Of a stretch of DNA of 64,000 nucleotides, positions 45,178 through 58,500 are shown in pieces. Position 1 is the first letter of the stretch. Each line of letters opens with the position of its first letter. This DNA comes from Arthrinium phaeospermum (taxonomy: Eukaryota > Ascomycota > Sordariomycetes > Amphisphaeriales > Apiosporaceae), in NCBI GenBank assembly GCA_006503535.1, contig QYRS01000006.1, positions 2,108,001 to 2,172,000 of the forward strand, written 5' to 3'. The notes under the pieces were generated by a model that worked only from the letters and a program-made list of their open reading frames with translations, did no database searches and had not been told where the DNA came from. The position numbers and the translations under genes are program-made.

Positions 45178-45554
45178 TAACTTTAGGTATGTACCCAATT
45201 GGATTGAACGAAATGCTGTCGGCTTAGGGGACTTCTCACTTGTGGGAGTTGGGAGTTGGGCTGTACTCATCTAATTATGACCAGCCAAGTCGAGGAGATA
45301 AGGGTAGGTAGAGTGAAGGTGAGAGCCATGTGAAATGGAGGTTCGCAAACACTAGGTAGGTAGGTTAATCAGACTTGGGCAGACGCAGCTATCAACTTTC
45401 ACCCAAGGAGCCAAAACAATTTCCATCGTTCATGTTGTAATCTGTTGAAAGCACACACCCACTCTCCTCCTTCCATCCCCAAATTCACTACCGACCTCGC
45501 CAACCCTCACTTCACGCATCTTCTCCAGCTTGAGAGCGACAGCACAAGGTGAAG
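45178..45554. other. Intergenic region
   Basis: About 380 bp, 3' flank of the DUF3176 gene and promoter of the next frame. GTAGG repeats near 45352-45364 are the only pattern. Confidence 0.4.
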
Positions 45555-46574
45555 ATGGATCACGACCCATCGGGCGCATAGCCTGCTCCCGCCCGCGATC
45601 TTTCAGATTATAATCCCCTTTTTGAGGTTATCGCCGAGGCATCTCGAAACCTCCCGTCCCCAGCCCAGCGTGTTGTCGCTGTTCTCACCGACTACATAAA
45701 GGTCTCGGCAGCCGGAGACCGCACAAAATTCCAGAACTACCACGAATTCAGCCTCAAACCGAGCGAATTCAATGCCTTGGTAGAAGATGGGTTTCTCGCC
45801 GACATCCTGAGTACTTACACTCACACCCTCAACTACTTCCCATCTCTGGATTGCTTCACGGTCATCTTCTACGACCCCGGATATGTCTACAGCAGTCCCC
45901 CAGTCATCATCGCTTACCGCGTCAAGGGCCTCCTTCAGGAAGCTCTTGATGCTGCTTCTTCCCAGTCGGCAACTCCCGCCCATTTCGTCAACGCCAGTTT
46001 CGATGTGGGATCCCCGGATGACAAAAAGTATGAGAAAGATGGCGTCCAAACCACGTCCATGGTGAACCCCGGCGGCGTTGTCACTTGCTCCCTGTCTTCG
46101 CCGGAGCAAGATTTCATATTTCCCTTCCCAGTCTGCTGGGTTCACTTTGGCTGGTCTTTCCCGACCGATATTGACCAGTTCAAGGCCGCCATGCTTGAGC
46201 ATTCAGGGCAGCCACGCGTCACTGTCCTCGTCAATCTCGCCTTCCATGACCGAAGCCCGTGGACCGAGGATGCCATCAGCCTCGATATCCTACATGTGTC
46301 GATGGAGGCAGGCGTCCCAGTAGTGCGTCATGACGTCCGCGGTGTCGACGTCCGCGCGCAGGATCCCTCCGCTACGGTGGGACTCTGCCTATCGGACTTC
46401 GATGAGGCTCTGCCTAAGCAATGCGTTGAGCTGCGGTACGGTGATCTCATCACGGCGGTCGACAGTTCTATCCACATACACCGCTACCATGACCCCTAGT
46501 ATGCAAGATATCCATTCGGAATCGGCGACCACACTGGCGGTAACCAGGACCTGCTCAGACTGCTGTCGAGGTAG
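45555..46574 (+). pseudogene. Uncharacterised fungal gene interrupted by two in-frame TAG codons
   Basis: Reading from the ATG at 45555, the frame meets TAG at codon 9 (45579-45581). It then stays open for 305 codons with strong protein character (DYNPLFEVIAEASRNLPSP, FEHDRSPW-like segments, VNPGGVVTCSLSSPEQDF). It meets TAG at 46497-46499 and continues for 24 more protein-like codons (YPFGIGDHTGGNQDLLRLL) to a third TAG at 46572. No in-frame ATG occurs between codon 9 and 46059, so the first stop would remove about half the protein. Both internal stops could come from CAG by one C-to-T change, the change RIP makes. I recognise no domain. Alternatives are a functional shorter gene, a sequencing error or stop readthrough. 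Confidence 0.55.
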
Positions 46575-47222
46575 TCGCGACGACAAGAAAGGCCGATCAA
46601 CAGAGAGATGGCGAAGTGTACGATAGCGACGGGAGCATAGGAGCAGATCTGTCGCTCCTTCGTCGACCCATTCATACCGGACTCCACGCTTTGTGTAACA
46701 CAAGTAGTGGAAGCTTGGGATCTGCCAGACCCAACGACACACGCGAAGACGGACAACGAACGAATGGAGATGAGACACGGGTAGACAAGGATATAATGCG
46801 AGGATTCCATATCAGTTTCCTTCTGTGTTAACTACTCTGCTAATCATTACTGCTCCATCCGATGTGTAATATGTGTATGAAGCTAGCCGCATGTTCTGTG
46901 ATCTCAGCACTGATGCGAAGTTAGTAAATTAACCGTTCTACCTCCAAGCAACCCTTCCAAAGTCCTCTGATCATCATTAGTGGACGAATCTCCCCAACTT
47001 GAATATACGCGTAAAAGCAATGGCAGTTGATATGCCACTACCCACCCAAACTCATCAAGCGCACGGAAGAAGCTCCGTTCCCTACCTCGAACCCTGTGAA
47101 GTAAAAGACCCCACTAGCCACTTGCAGCGAAATCGCCGAGAGCCTCGCTCCCCCTAGCCTCGCACTCCACCCCCTCCTGTTCCCTATCTCGTACATATGC
47201 AAGGTAAGCTTAAGAGCAGGTA

Positions 47223-47245
47223 GGCAGGCAGGCAGGCAGGCAGGC
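47223..47245. repeat. GGCA tetranucleotide microsatellite
   Basis: About 5.75 uninterrupted GGCA units. Confidence 0.85.
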
Positions 47246-47591
47246 GGACAGGCGAGAAGCGATCGGCGCCGGAAACGCCGTCTCGGTAGAGAGCCTCGGC
47301 AGACGTAACAACTTGCCCTTGCGTTCGCGCGTAAGTGTGTGTGGCGAAAAGGAGTCAGCAAACCTCGACATCGGCAGCCAATGATCTAACCCGGTCAGCC
47401 AAGCTTGGGGGAAGGGGAGAGAGATCTGGGAACCGTGCGGTGCAGTGCGGTGCGGTGTGATGGTGTGGTGTGGGTGGGAAAGGGAAACGTAGCGAAGCGC
47501 CGATAGATTCGCCGGGGTAGACGGACGGACAGAAGAACCCTCAGGGATCTTCTGGGTCTGGCTAGTCCAGGCAAGCCCTAGCTGGCGGCTT

Positions 47592-47631
47592 GAAGGGAAG
47601 GGAAGGGAAGGGAAGGGAAGGGAAGGGAAGG
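47592..47631. repeat. GAAGG pentanucleotide microsatellite
   Basis: About eight GAAGG units in a purine-only tract that continues as GGGGAGGAGGGGG. It is strongly strand-asymmetric. Confidence 0.85.
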
Positions 47632-50600
47632 GGAGGAGGGGGCGGCATGCGGGATCCCAATTCCCTAAAGCGGATGGGATGGTGAATCCAAATAACTCTA
47701 AAATCTCACATCCATCTCGGCTCGTTCTTTGTTTCGTGGGTTCCCTTCGGAGGATCTAATTGCCAATAGCACAGCAGCATCAGCAGCACCACCACCACCA
47801 CCGCCTTCCCGCGAAGGAACGTATATCCCCGGAAGCTGGGGAGAGAGGGGGGTAAGGAATGTGGGGTAACGCGGATGGGGGAACGTCAAGCGAGTAAACG
47901 ACCAACCCTGGGTAAGCGGAAGGATCAGGGAAAGAAACAAAAGCTAAGTACATCGATGAGATGACAGGTACTTAGGCAACAACATAATCTCATCATGTCG
48001 AGTCTTTTTTCTGCGTAACATGAAACCGAAGCGCAGCAACTGCCGACGCGTACGTACGTAAGGGAAGATGCAAGGGTTGTGATAGGAAGAGAGCACGCAG
48101 GGCGTCAGCAGGCGGAACGGGCAACCAGAAAAAAAGAAGAGAAAAAAGAAGGTGGTATTGAATTGTGATGAGATGGGCGCCGAATTCGAACCCCGTAACG
48201 CCCGGCTTCCCGCCCTTGATGATGCAAGGCCGTTAGGTAGCAGATAGCATCGCCGCGCCAGCCAGTGAGAAGAAGTGAAAGAAAACGAGAAAAGGTGTGT
48301 GGGAAAGCATACACTAAACAGCGGTGACAACGGGTAGGGAAAAAATGCGCTGTAATTCGAAACCATGTCAGACCTGTCAGACGAGTCACAATATTTCCTT
48401 CCTAAATTTAGACGGGATTTTGGATAGGGAGGTTGAGCAAGATGACGCGCCCAGCAACGGTGCCGCCCAGAGATCGTAGGGATCGTAGGGATAAAAGGGA
48501 AAAAACCCGACAGCAGCAGCGCTTAGGGACCTGTCGGTGAGCTAAAGAAAGAACATCATGTGGAAAAAGGCACCACAAATAAACAAGAAGGATGAGAAAA
48601 AAGCAAACGAACTGCAGTCAAGGTGGGAAAGGGAAATTTGGACGTTTCCATGTGCTTCATTTCAGGACTTGACGTCCCAATAAACACTTCTGCAGCCGCC
48701 CCGGCTTGCATCATGAGGCTACATTACCAGCCTTAAAAATAGTATCAGCCAGCTTAAAATAGCGGCGTTCCTGAACCAACGACGACCCAAGATCGCGGAC
48801 GGAATCAGTTTACCTATGAAGGACCCTTCTGGTTACATACCTTGCATACATAAGATGATGATGATGGAAGGCTACGACTCATATGCACCTACATCCAACA
48901 CCGGTAACAGGGCCAGGGAGGGAGATCTAGATGCCCATGTACCTCTTCTTAGCCGGGCCGGAGACGAGGCACGCATGCACACCGAGGCTGGATTGTGACT
49001 GGATCTCCCCTACCTCCCCTGACGTTGATTTTAACCTTCGCGGCTCTGTTTCCCAGGCACACCAATTACATCGGCGTGATAAGGACAAGGGACATGTGCA
49101 TGACACCAACAGCACCACCCTCAAGCCCGAGTGCGAGGGAGGGAGGGAGGGAGCCAGATTGGCGCCTGCAGATACACGGTCGTCGTGGAGGCGCCGAGCA
49201 CGGATGGGGGGCATGCAGGACCCCGAATAGCTTCGTAGCTTGCTTCTACAGATCTCGACGAAAAGACCGGGAAGCAGGCGGGCGGGCCAATGAGGTGTCA
49301 TGGAGGCAGCAGCGGCGCTTCTAGAAAGGGTAGACACCATGGGCCATTGGGCTGTGGCTGGGCCAGAGCGCCTCTCGCGATATGCAAAGAGAGAACTGAG
49401 CATCTGCAATGAGCGACGGGAACCTCGCATGAGGGCGCGTGGCAGCCGGTAGCGCCCATGTACTCCGTTCCGTCATGGCCAGTGAGTCAGTCCCACCCCG
49501 TACCCCCTCGACGACGACGATGGCGTCGACATCAGCCAGTAGAGCCGCTCGAGCGGATCCGTGGCAACGGTTCCCAGGGGGGAAAAGATGCAAGTCATCG
49601 TTCGCGACGACGACAGAAATAGCCCACCGAACGCAGGCCGCACAGGTAGCCGGTAACCACGGGCGCTTCGTTCTTGATGGTAGTGGTGGATAGGCGATTG
49701 GCAGTCGCCCAAGGGGGAAACCTTCTAGAATGTTACTTGGGTCGCCACAATTGCTAAGAAATGGGCGGCGGCGGCGGCGCTTAAAACCGTCATGGGACGG
49801 CGGCTATCCAGGACCGCCTCTTCGTCATTGGACAGATCCGAGCGGTGACAAAAGTCTGATGATGGAAAGCCTTTTCGAACGAGCGCTTACGAGTGCCCGC
49901 CAGATACGATATCGGAAGGCTTGTGCCAGAAAAAAAAAACACCTTTGACCGAATGGTTGACATGAGTGGCCAGTTTCAGAAAGGTATGCTGACTGTCGGA
50001 CTGGGGGGATCTTGAGGCTCTTTTGACCGGAGAGTCGGGTAACGAACGGGCTGGTTAGTTGCCTGTCTAGGCGAATGGTCGGTCACTGGGGGTGCACTTC
50101 GGTCGGCTCAGGTCACCCAGTCCCAGTCCATCCCAGTAAACTGCACCCATGTCTTGCCGTTCAGCTGCATTGACAGACCCTTGTATAGTTGATCCTTCGC
50201 TCGTGACAATCAAGCCGAAGAGCCAGATTCGCGTTAATTCCGTCAAGCCTCAGCAGTGTGTAGTCTGAGGACGGCGACCACTTTTTAGCGCGGTTCTCGT
50301 CATATTTGTTCAAGCAAGCCCTGATCTAATGCTTGTCAAGGGATTGCGACTGTGTCTGCCTGTCTCCATCCCCTCTGGCTCTCTCACGGTTGACTTTGCC
50401 TCGGCAGCTCCATCGTTGGTGACATCGCTAACCCCTACGCTATCCTACAAGGCTCTGCCACTATTTCGGGTGTGCACATGCTTGCTGTTGGGTGTTGATA
50501 TTGCCCCAGCACACGGGAGATGATAGGGTTGCGTAGTCCTTATAAGGATCTTTTCGGTACGGGTAAGCCAACGGCCATCCAGCCAGCCAGCCTTTCTGGG

Positions 50601-51300
50601 CTTGAAGTTACACCGACGGGAAGGGCACCCGTCATGTCATGTGCAAGATGGGCGAGCGAGGCGAGGGAGGACTTTGTTTGCCGTGCTCGGCCCATCGGCT
50701 CACCAGCGCGACCATCCGTAATCGGCTTGGGTTGTTAATAATAATAATACTCCCTCTCTTTCTCGTCACAAGGGCCAACGCAAACAATTCGATTGCTGAA
50801 CCAAACTCCTGGGATGAGGATGGATCAGCCACTTCTGTCCCAAAAGGGCCAATCCGGATGAAATACCCTAGCCACCCCCCAATAAAGGCTCGCTATTTCA
50901 AGAACCAACAGCACCAACCACTTTCTTGGACACTGTGTATATTGATGTTGCTTCCCTGTTCTATTGATATCTAGGTGTATTGTCATCCATGAGACGAGGA
51001 GGGAAACCTGGCCATTTCGGGACGGATATTGATTGACCTTGTGATTTATGATCGGGTGCGGTAACCAGAAGAAACGACTGAACGGATCGTGCTAATTAGG
51101 GCGGGCGTTCTCGAAGCAAATAAGCTGAGAAGTGACGAAAGCATTTCCCTGGCCGCTAGTCGATTGGAAGCGGCTGGCGCAAAATGGACATGCGCTCCCG
51201 GGTACGAAGTAGCTGGTATCTCGGCTATTCAGCCGCCATTCTGAAGCCGCAATACCTGTTTCAGAACCTTAATAATGTAGAGGAAACGAGCTTGAATACC

Positions 51301-51739
51301 TACTCCGTAATATACTAGCAATCACGCCAGGTTTCCTGTTTTCTGAACATGATTGAAGTCTGTCGGTACTTCCCCTTGCGCAATATACGGAGTATGCACC
51401 GTATTGGGCGAAGTAGCGATTTATCTTACGCCGAAGGGGCGTCACTCCGAAGGGCGCAAGCTGGATGACGGTCGGTCGGCGTGGGCAGTGTTTGAGTGGC
51501 TGATAGCAATCATGATTGCCGACTCCAGAGGGAAAAGTGCCTGTCGGATTAAGCATGTACCTTGGGCCAAGCAAGCAAGCTCACAGGGCCCTTGGCAGCG
51601 CTTTGCTAGACGTTACACTAGCGTCGTAAGTCGCGCTTCTTTCAGTCCATGTCTGTTGGGCATGTACCTCTCGGGAACCCAAACCAGAAATACCACACTC
51701 ACCAGACTTCGGACAAACCAAAGCTATAGCTACTCCGTA
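51301..51739. repeat. Three copies of the 9-mer TACTCCGTA in both orientations
   Basis: TACTCCGTA at 51301-51309 and 51731-51739, and its reverse complement at 51386-51394. Partial copies occur elsewhere (for example near 55853). The clustering suggests a regulatory word or remnants of a small mobile element. Confidence 0.5.
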
Positions 51740-52500
51740 TAGATGTTGCCAATGCCTAAATAACATTCGAATAGCTGATACAAGAATATCTATTTTTGAC
51801 AGATGGTTAACATCCGCCTAGTTGTTTGGGTAAATCCGGTGCCTCGCCAAAGTCGCTACCGCCCAAACACCAAAGTCTACCTACATGGTCGGACGGTTGT
51901 GTCAAGCGCTGCTTGCCCCGCAGAACAGTGAGTTCCGACCTCAGGGAACGAGCCACACAGGCCAGTCTGCCGGTACCGTACCCCCCAGGGTTTGCCATCC
52001 GTGCGAGTGCCACCAGGTGAGAGGGGGGAAGTGAGCGAGCAGGGATGTCAAAAGGACAAGCGGGCTCCGGTTTTATTAGACGATGTCAAGCAAGTTGGCT
52101 GGTTGGCGTCAAAGCAAATCAGTTTCCATAGAAGCGGAAGGTGCCCGCAGTATGTGCCCGCACAACGGCCACTGAACGGCGCCAGCAGGGGCAGCGGCAG
52201 GGGGGCCATGTCGCCGACAGGGGGCTCATGCAAGGACTGATGGTCTTCCTGCGAGGATCGAGCCAGGCTGGCAGCGCCCATCATAAACTGTCCGAGTCGG
52301 AAAGGGTGGTCGAACCTGAATCGCGCCTACCGAATGCCAACCCAGCTCCCAGACACCACCTACATAGAGCCAACACCCAACGAGTACCGAGCGCTGGGCC
52401 GTTGAAAGCGGCCTCGTCTCCAGGCCTTGTGAACCTGGGCTTTTCTATTTTATACGTTATCTGATCCCCACCATCGCTATTCGATTATCGTGCATTCGAT

Positions 52501-55500
52501 CGCAAGTGTTTCAAGTCGTCAATGACGCCATTGCTCAGCTGTGCGCGAATTCTTATTTTTGTTGTGTCGTGGCCGTTCATGGTGGTCTGATTCCAGCGCC
52601 TCGAGTGTCATTGATGGAAGAGCCAGCAACCAGCCTGCCCTTTTACGAGTACATAACCTACCTCCTACCTATCAGGACTGGCGGTAAAGGAGCGACTGCT
52701 GGTCTTTCCGCAATAGGCACCCGCTGACTGAACAGAAAAGTTCCCTTTCAGTTGAGGTACAGTCTGGCTCATCTCGGCCGCACTAGTCCGAATTGTACAC
52801 AGCACCGAGATCAACCAGTGCACATCGGAATATTTCCAAAACATGGAGTGGAGGAGAGAGGCACAGTGGCATCTGACAGATGATTCCACGGTTCCGCGGC
52901 GGCACTAGTTGAGGCCAAGCCATTGTTAGTCGTCATCTTTACGCCGCCCGCTTCTGAAGTCGAGTTGCTTTGACGCCCATGTCGGCTCCCTTCGCGCAGG
53001 TGTGTACAAGAAGGCTAGACTATGGAGGAGGCAGCCAATGGGACCGATAGTCAAGGTACCATTGCAGGCAGCGCAGGTGTGTATGTATGTATGTGGTGTA
53101 TTTCTGCGTGACATTCTTGCCTTGCGAGTACTGTCTGGATGCGGACGAATAGAAGGAGGCAAGTTTGTGTAAGTCACATTGAGACGAGGATGCGCCACGG
53201 AAGCCACACCACATCGCCTATGCGAACTTGGCAAAGAGAAGCGAAGTGTGTTGAAGTTCTAAATCAAGAGCTGCTATCGCTCGAAGACAGACGCCCTTAT
53301 TTCCAATGGTGACGGTAGGCGCACCTGGTGTATAGTTTGCCCCTGTCATAGGCTGCCTACTTGGTTCGGTACAGCCAATGGGTGCCTCGATGCCGCTTAA
53401 TATTTGATCACTGGGCTTGGAGGCGGTTAGTCTTTTTAGGGCACGGCAATCCAAAAACTGGGTGGAGCAGCATGGAAGGGAGGATCTGTCTGTTTGTTCC
53501 GCAGATCTAAGGATGCGCGTGTGTGTGCGTGCCGTGCGACAAGCGCTTCGGGCTACGCGATTGCTTGCATCAAGTAGGCCGGATTGACGACGGGAAAGTT
53601 GACGATGGTCATCAAGCATGCATTGCGCATCATGAAACGTCCATGCGATATTGAAGATGTCTGTTGGTTCCGTGCTGAGCATGGCACGCCCAGTCTGGGG
53701 TAGGGTATTTCTAAATTTAGGCCATGTTTAGTGGTGGGATAAATGGTTGAATAACATCTCAACCAACCAGAATACCACCTACTGGACCTACATCGTGTAG
53801 GTATGGTATGTCCATCTACCTTGTTCAATGTTTGTTTCGCCTATGTATGCAAGTATGCTATCTACAGCAACACATCCATGTTGCCGTAGACCCATCACGT
53901 ATGCCTACTGCAACTGACTGTAGGTTACAGAGTCCCTATTGGACGGCCGTGGTTGTAGTTGCTTCCTCGCTTTCTCGGGCAGATTCCGGCTCCATCACCA
54001 ACTCCTCCTGCGATGGTTGTCTGGATATTCTATTCTGAAATTGATACCCATGCAAAATCGAACTCTATTAGAAGGCGAGAATCGCCCCGGCCAGGCGTCG
54101 TGGCCCGAAGGGACTCTACCTACAGAGCTGTACTTTTATTAGCCTTTCCGATCCAACGGAATACTGCTACCGTAACACCGGAGATTGTCATTGCTGGAGG
54201 AGGGCAGGTAGCATTCGAATGTTTCTTTAATCTACGATGTACGTACTTGCCCACCATGTCGTATGGCCTGCGGGATCTGGGTCGGTCACGCGAATGACTT
54301 GAGCAACCAACCAGACAGCCTGATGCTTGAAGTCGGTATGCAACTCCCCCCACTTCGCCATGAACAGCACACAACCACCAGACACACGTGCATGATTGCA
54401 TGCTTGTGCTACTTTCCATGCCGCCGGTCTAGGTATATGCCCCTTTTATGATCATCTCTAGGCCCAAAGCCAGAAGAGAATACCGAGAACGAACCCCTTG
54501 CACAAATTAAGCAACCACTACATAGTGAACCAGTCACATAGATGCGCGTTTACTAGAGGGAAAAGAGAGACCCTCATTGCACCCAAGGCTCGAATTTTCA
54601 CCCCCAAGCAGGATTCCTTCTCTGAGCGTCGTCCAGCCCACGCCCACTGCCCACTATACTTGCATGTGATAGGGCGGGCCCATTTCGGTAGATTGTCAAG
54701 AGAACCTGGTCTACTCAACCGTGTTGCAGAGCATTGCCGTTCACGTACTGTAGATATATGTAGGTCCCGTCATGGCAATAGGCAACGGCATTGTCGGGGT
54801 TTAGCTGGTAAGCACTATAGAGACCCTAGAGCTTACTGCATTGTTACCAGCGCATCGCGGCAAATGGAACAAGTACAGCGCACTTGGCGGCACGCACCAA
54901 CCCGGGGGAGAGAGCCTGTTGCTACTACATAAGTACAACATGCACGCAACTAGTACACTTGTAGGACAGGCTGGATGGAGCACCGCTGAAGAACGCGGGC
55001 GGTGTGTCGGCTACCTTGTACCTCCCGTACGAGATGATAATCATCTTGCGACACGAGACGTCGTTTTCTCGAGCAGAGGGAGCCGACCTTGACACGCAAG
55101 TCGCGGGTGCCGGAAGTCAGACTCGCGCTAGCTCCAATTCTAACAAGTCCCATTAGACGCGGCCTGAAAAGGGACATCAATTGATGCTTGGTGCTGCACG
55201 GGCGAGGTACCGCGCTCTCTCAAACATGTACCTCTGCACATCCCATCAATTGGATCCATTTGTTCAATTTATCCCTCCCACCCACGGAGGCCGCGCCTGA
55301 TGGTGCAACTTAACTTGAACGCACCCCTGACTTTGATTTCTTATTGGTTGCGGCGAACGTGCTATCGACCAAAATTCTTTGACCCGCTGACATTTTGCCC
55401 AGCAGGCTACTGTGGGCTTCCCATGTACGATTTATGCGAGTATGGGACGGGGTGATCTGCTGTAAGACTCGGCAAAAAGAGATTGCACCTGTTTTTCTTA

Positions 55501-58500
55501 CACGCGAGACTGCGGATGATATGCTGCAGACAGGTTGTAGTGGCTAGGGCGTAACGTTCACTCTCCTGACATCACCGCCCGCCGCCCATGGCACACGCAG
55601 TCAAGTGTCTCAGAGTCGAGATGCGCACTCCAGCTCGGCAAATTGTACGATCCAGACAGCCTGACGGCATGAACGAACATGGAACGACGCCTTGCACGCG
55701 CTGGTCCACCGTTTCCCATGTAATCCCGAAGACAACTGCAAGTCCTGTCATCTCATTGGCGGCTACTATACGGGGCACACACCCTTGCGAGGGGGAACTG
55801 GTCTCAGCTCTCACAAATCAAAGAATAACTACCGCTACTATTGACCGAGTAATACGGAGCCAGCAGAAATCCTCTCTACGACTACAGCATGACAAAACGC
55901 ATTCACTTTACCCTTGGTGTTTTGGGAGTTCTATATGCTAGGACACAGACTGAAATCGCCGTGGGCCCGTGTGTTATGAGAACCGAACCCATGCACCATG
56001 CAGCAGCAGCAGCAATCGGTGGCTTACTCGTCTCGTTGGGCTGGGTCCTGGATACAAGCGGTCGCGTACCATGGCGCCTGTCATTGCCGGATTGGCCCTT
56101 TCAAGTTAGACTAGCCGTCGGCGGGAGCTCCTGCTGCCAAGCTCGCCACAGCTCAGAATAGTATTCATGTTTCATGGATGGGTTACAGTACTTCGGACAC
56201 CTGATCATTCGCCAGAACTGCCACTGGACGGGCCGAAAGGTATTACTGGGTTAGGCGGTTTGTCATCACTCGCATACAAAGGGTCAGCAGCGAATAATCG
56301 ATGCCAATTTGGGCTAAAGAGGACGGGCAGCTGTGTTGAACCCCGGTTGCATCATGGTGCGGAGGGGCTGGGTGTGTCAGTGCTATGCCAGCATTTGCTT
56401 GATGCTGCTGCTGCCGTGCTAGATTCGTGCGGAGGCGATCGACAGTGACTTGCCTGAGCTGTCGCGGCTGTCGAGCTTTTTAGTTTCAATATCCGTTCGT
56501 TCAGGCCAGGCAGATCGCGGCCCCCAACAAATTGGGACTATCAGATTCTTACATACAACATACATCATACCACAAGCGGCAACCTACCTCGACCTAGCCG
56601 TGGACACTTTAGAGTTTCCTGCTGTCCCTGCCCGGCCGGTCGACGAGGAAAAGGAATACTGTAAGAGACATGGGCACCAATTACGAGTATGGGGTCGCAT
56701 AGCGCGTCAAGCGGCCCTCATTTGCTGGCAGGTAGATGCTTGTCTCTCCCCGTCTCCTCTCGCTCTCCCTGGCTACGAGCAAACTAGGTCCAATCGACGC
56801 CGCGTCTGGTACGATTGGGCGCCAATTTTGGGGGAGGACGGACGGGAGAGAGTCATGATGCCGACGGTCGTGCGCATGTATAGCCATCAGTCGTATTAAG
56901 CGAGCAGAGTACAACTGCAACTGCCTGCAGGACCCATCGTTTGCGCTGGCTCGACGTGTGGCCCATTAACATTGTGGCCGACCACCGCCGCCGCCTGGGG
57001 CGTGGGTTTTGAGTGGACGAGCGACTATCCGGTCCAAGTCCAGTCTGGTCAAGCCCGGTCGTCTCGCGATGTTGTGTGTGGGTTACCTTCTCTCCGAGCA
57101 GCATATGCTTGCTCCGAGAATAGCGGGAGATGGGAAAGAAAAAGAAAGTACCTTGAAACCCATCGAGAGAAGATTGACGAGAGCGAGTGGAAAGGGTTGC
57201 GGCAACCCCTGCTCTGTGGCTTCCACTCACACTTACCTGACTGCAACCTAGGTATGTACCTGCTAGGCGCAGCCGTGCAGGGGGTATGACCGACGAGATA
57301 CAAGGACCCCTGTTTTCCCAGCTTGCCTGAGGTAAGTGGTACTTCGTGACCCTAGCAGCAATTAGCACTAGTTTAGTACTGACTGTCTAGTCGCGTCTCT
57401 GCCCATCCACCATCCCGTCATGATCAAACGAATTGAGGTACCTTGTATCTTGCACACACGCAGGTGGTACTGTACTGTCATCCCTGCCGCCGCCAGTGGC
57501 CAGCCAGCACGACGAACCCCAGTCGGATGCCCCTCCAGCCAGTTCGGATTGCTCGAGGACGAGACACTTGCACTTGCGACACAAGTCCGTCCTAATTAGC
57601 AGCACCTCCTCGTCCGCCGCTGTTAAGAGCGAAGCGCCAGATAGCCAGATACTGGGGCAAAACCGCCCAGGGTGTGGGTTTTTTAGCTTAGGCGATCAAT
57701 GTTGCGTTGCGTCTCTCCTCGTCTCTCTCTGGCTGGTTGCGCTGCATGCTGTCGAAAGTCAAGCAAGTACTTAGCAAAGATTACAAAAACAGTCGCAGTA
57801 CCCGCCGCCGAGGCACACAGTTCGCCCTCCCGAGTCGCATTTTATTGCTTTGCCTTTTTGCTGCTTTGCTTTTGCATTGCGTTGACGCTCGTATCGTTGT
57901 GTGTTAGTTATTTTGGTTAACGAGAAACCCGAGCGAACTATCACTTACCTTACTTTACTTGCATACACTGACTGGGCTGACTTGCCGCAACGACGTGAGA
58001 ACTACTCCCACCTTTTCTCCGCGGCTCCGTCTCCTTACATCAGGATCCTAGACCGCAACAACAACAACTTCCTGGGAACCCGGATCCTGCTTCCCACTCG
58101 CTCGCTCACCTCAACTTACTCTTTGCTGGGCTGAGAGGCATAATATGAACAAACTATAGCACGACTCTTGAACTACTTCTCCGGGGTTGTCTATTTTTTT
58201 TTTTCGTCAATCTATCTTATCTCTTGCATCTCGGACGACAAAAACCTGAAACGCAGAGTTACAGCTCTCACAGGCGCAGCATAATCGCGCGGTAATCGCC
58301 CAAGCGCCCAAATTTTACAACTTAACTCGCAACTTACAGAAATTGGAGACATCTCTCTTGAAGAGCACAACTCGCCGGCCAGAAAGGAAAGGGGATTCAG
58401 AAAGGACGGGAAAAAAGGTTGGGAAAGGGTTGTGGACCGACCCTCGCGTTAAAAAGCATCCTTTGGGATTCCTCAATCTTTTTTTCTCTCTGTCTCTCCT

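Larger units (their letters stand above)
46575..52500. other. Gene desert, first half
   Basis: About 6 kb in which every open frame is short and of random composition. It contains a GGCA tetranucleotide run (47223-47245), a GAAGG pentamer run (47592-47631), GTAGG/AGGG purine tracts around 48.0-49.2 kb and three copies of TACTCCGTA or its complement (51301, 51386, 51731). No tRNA, rRNA or transposase was recognised. Confidence 0.5.

Noticed and set aside
48186..48196. TTCGAACCCC resembling a tRNA B box
   Set aside because: No A box at a suitable distance and no cloverleaf can be drawn.
55588..55941. 117-codon frame in the gene desert
   Set aside because: No domain, no helix pattern, no splice partners, and its length is expected by chance over 12 kb.
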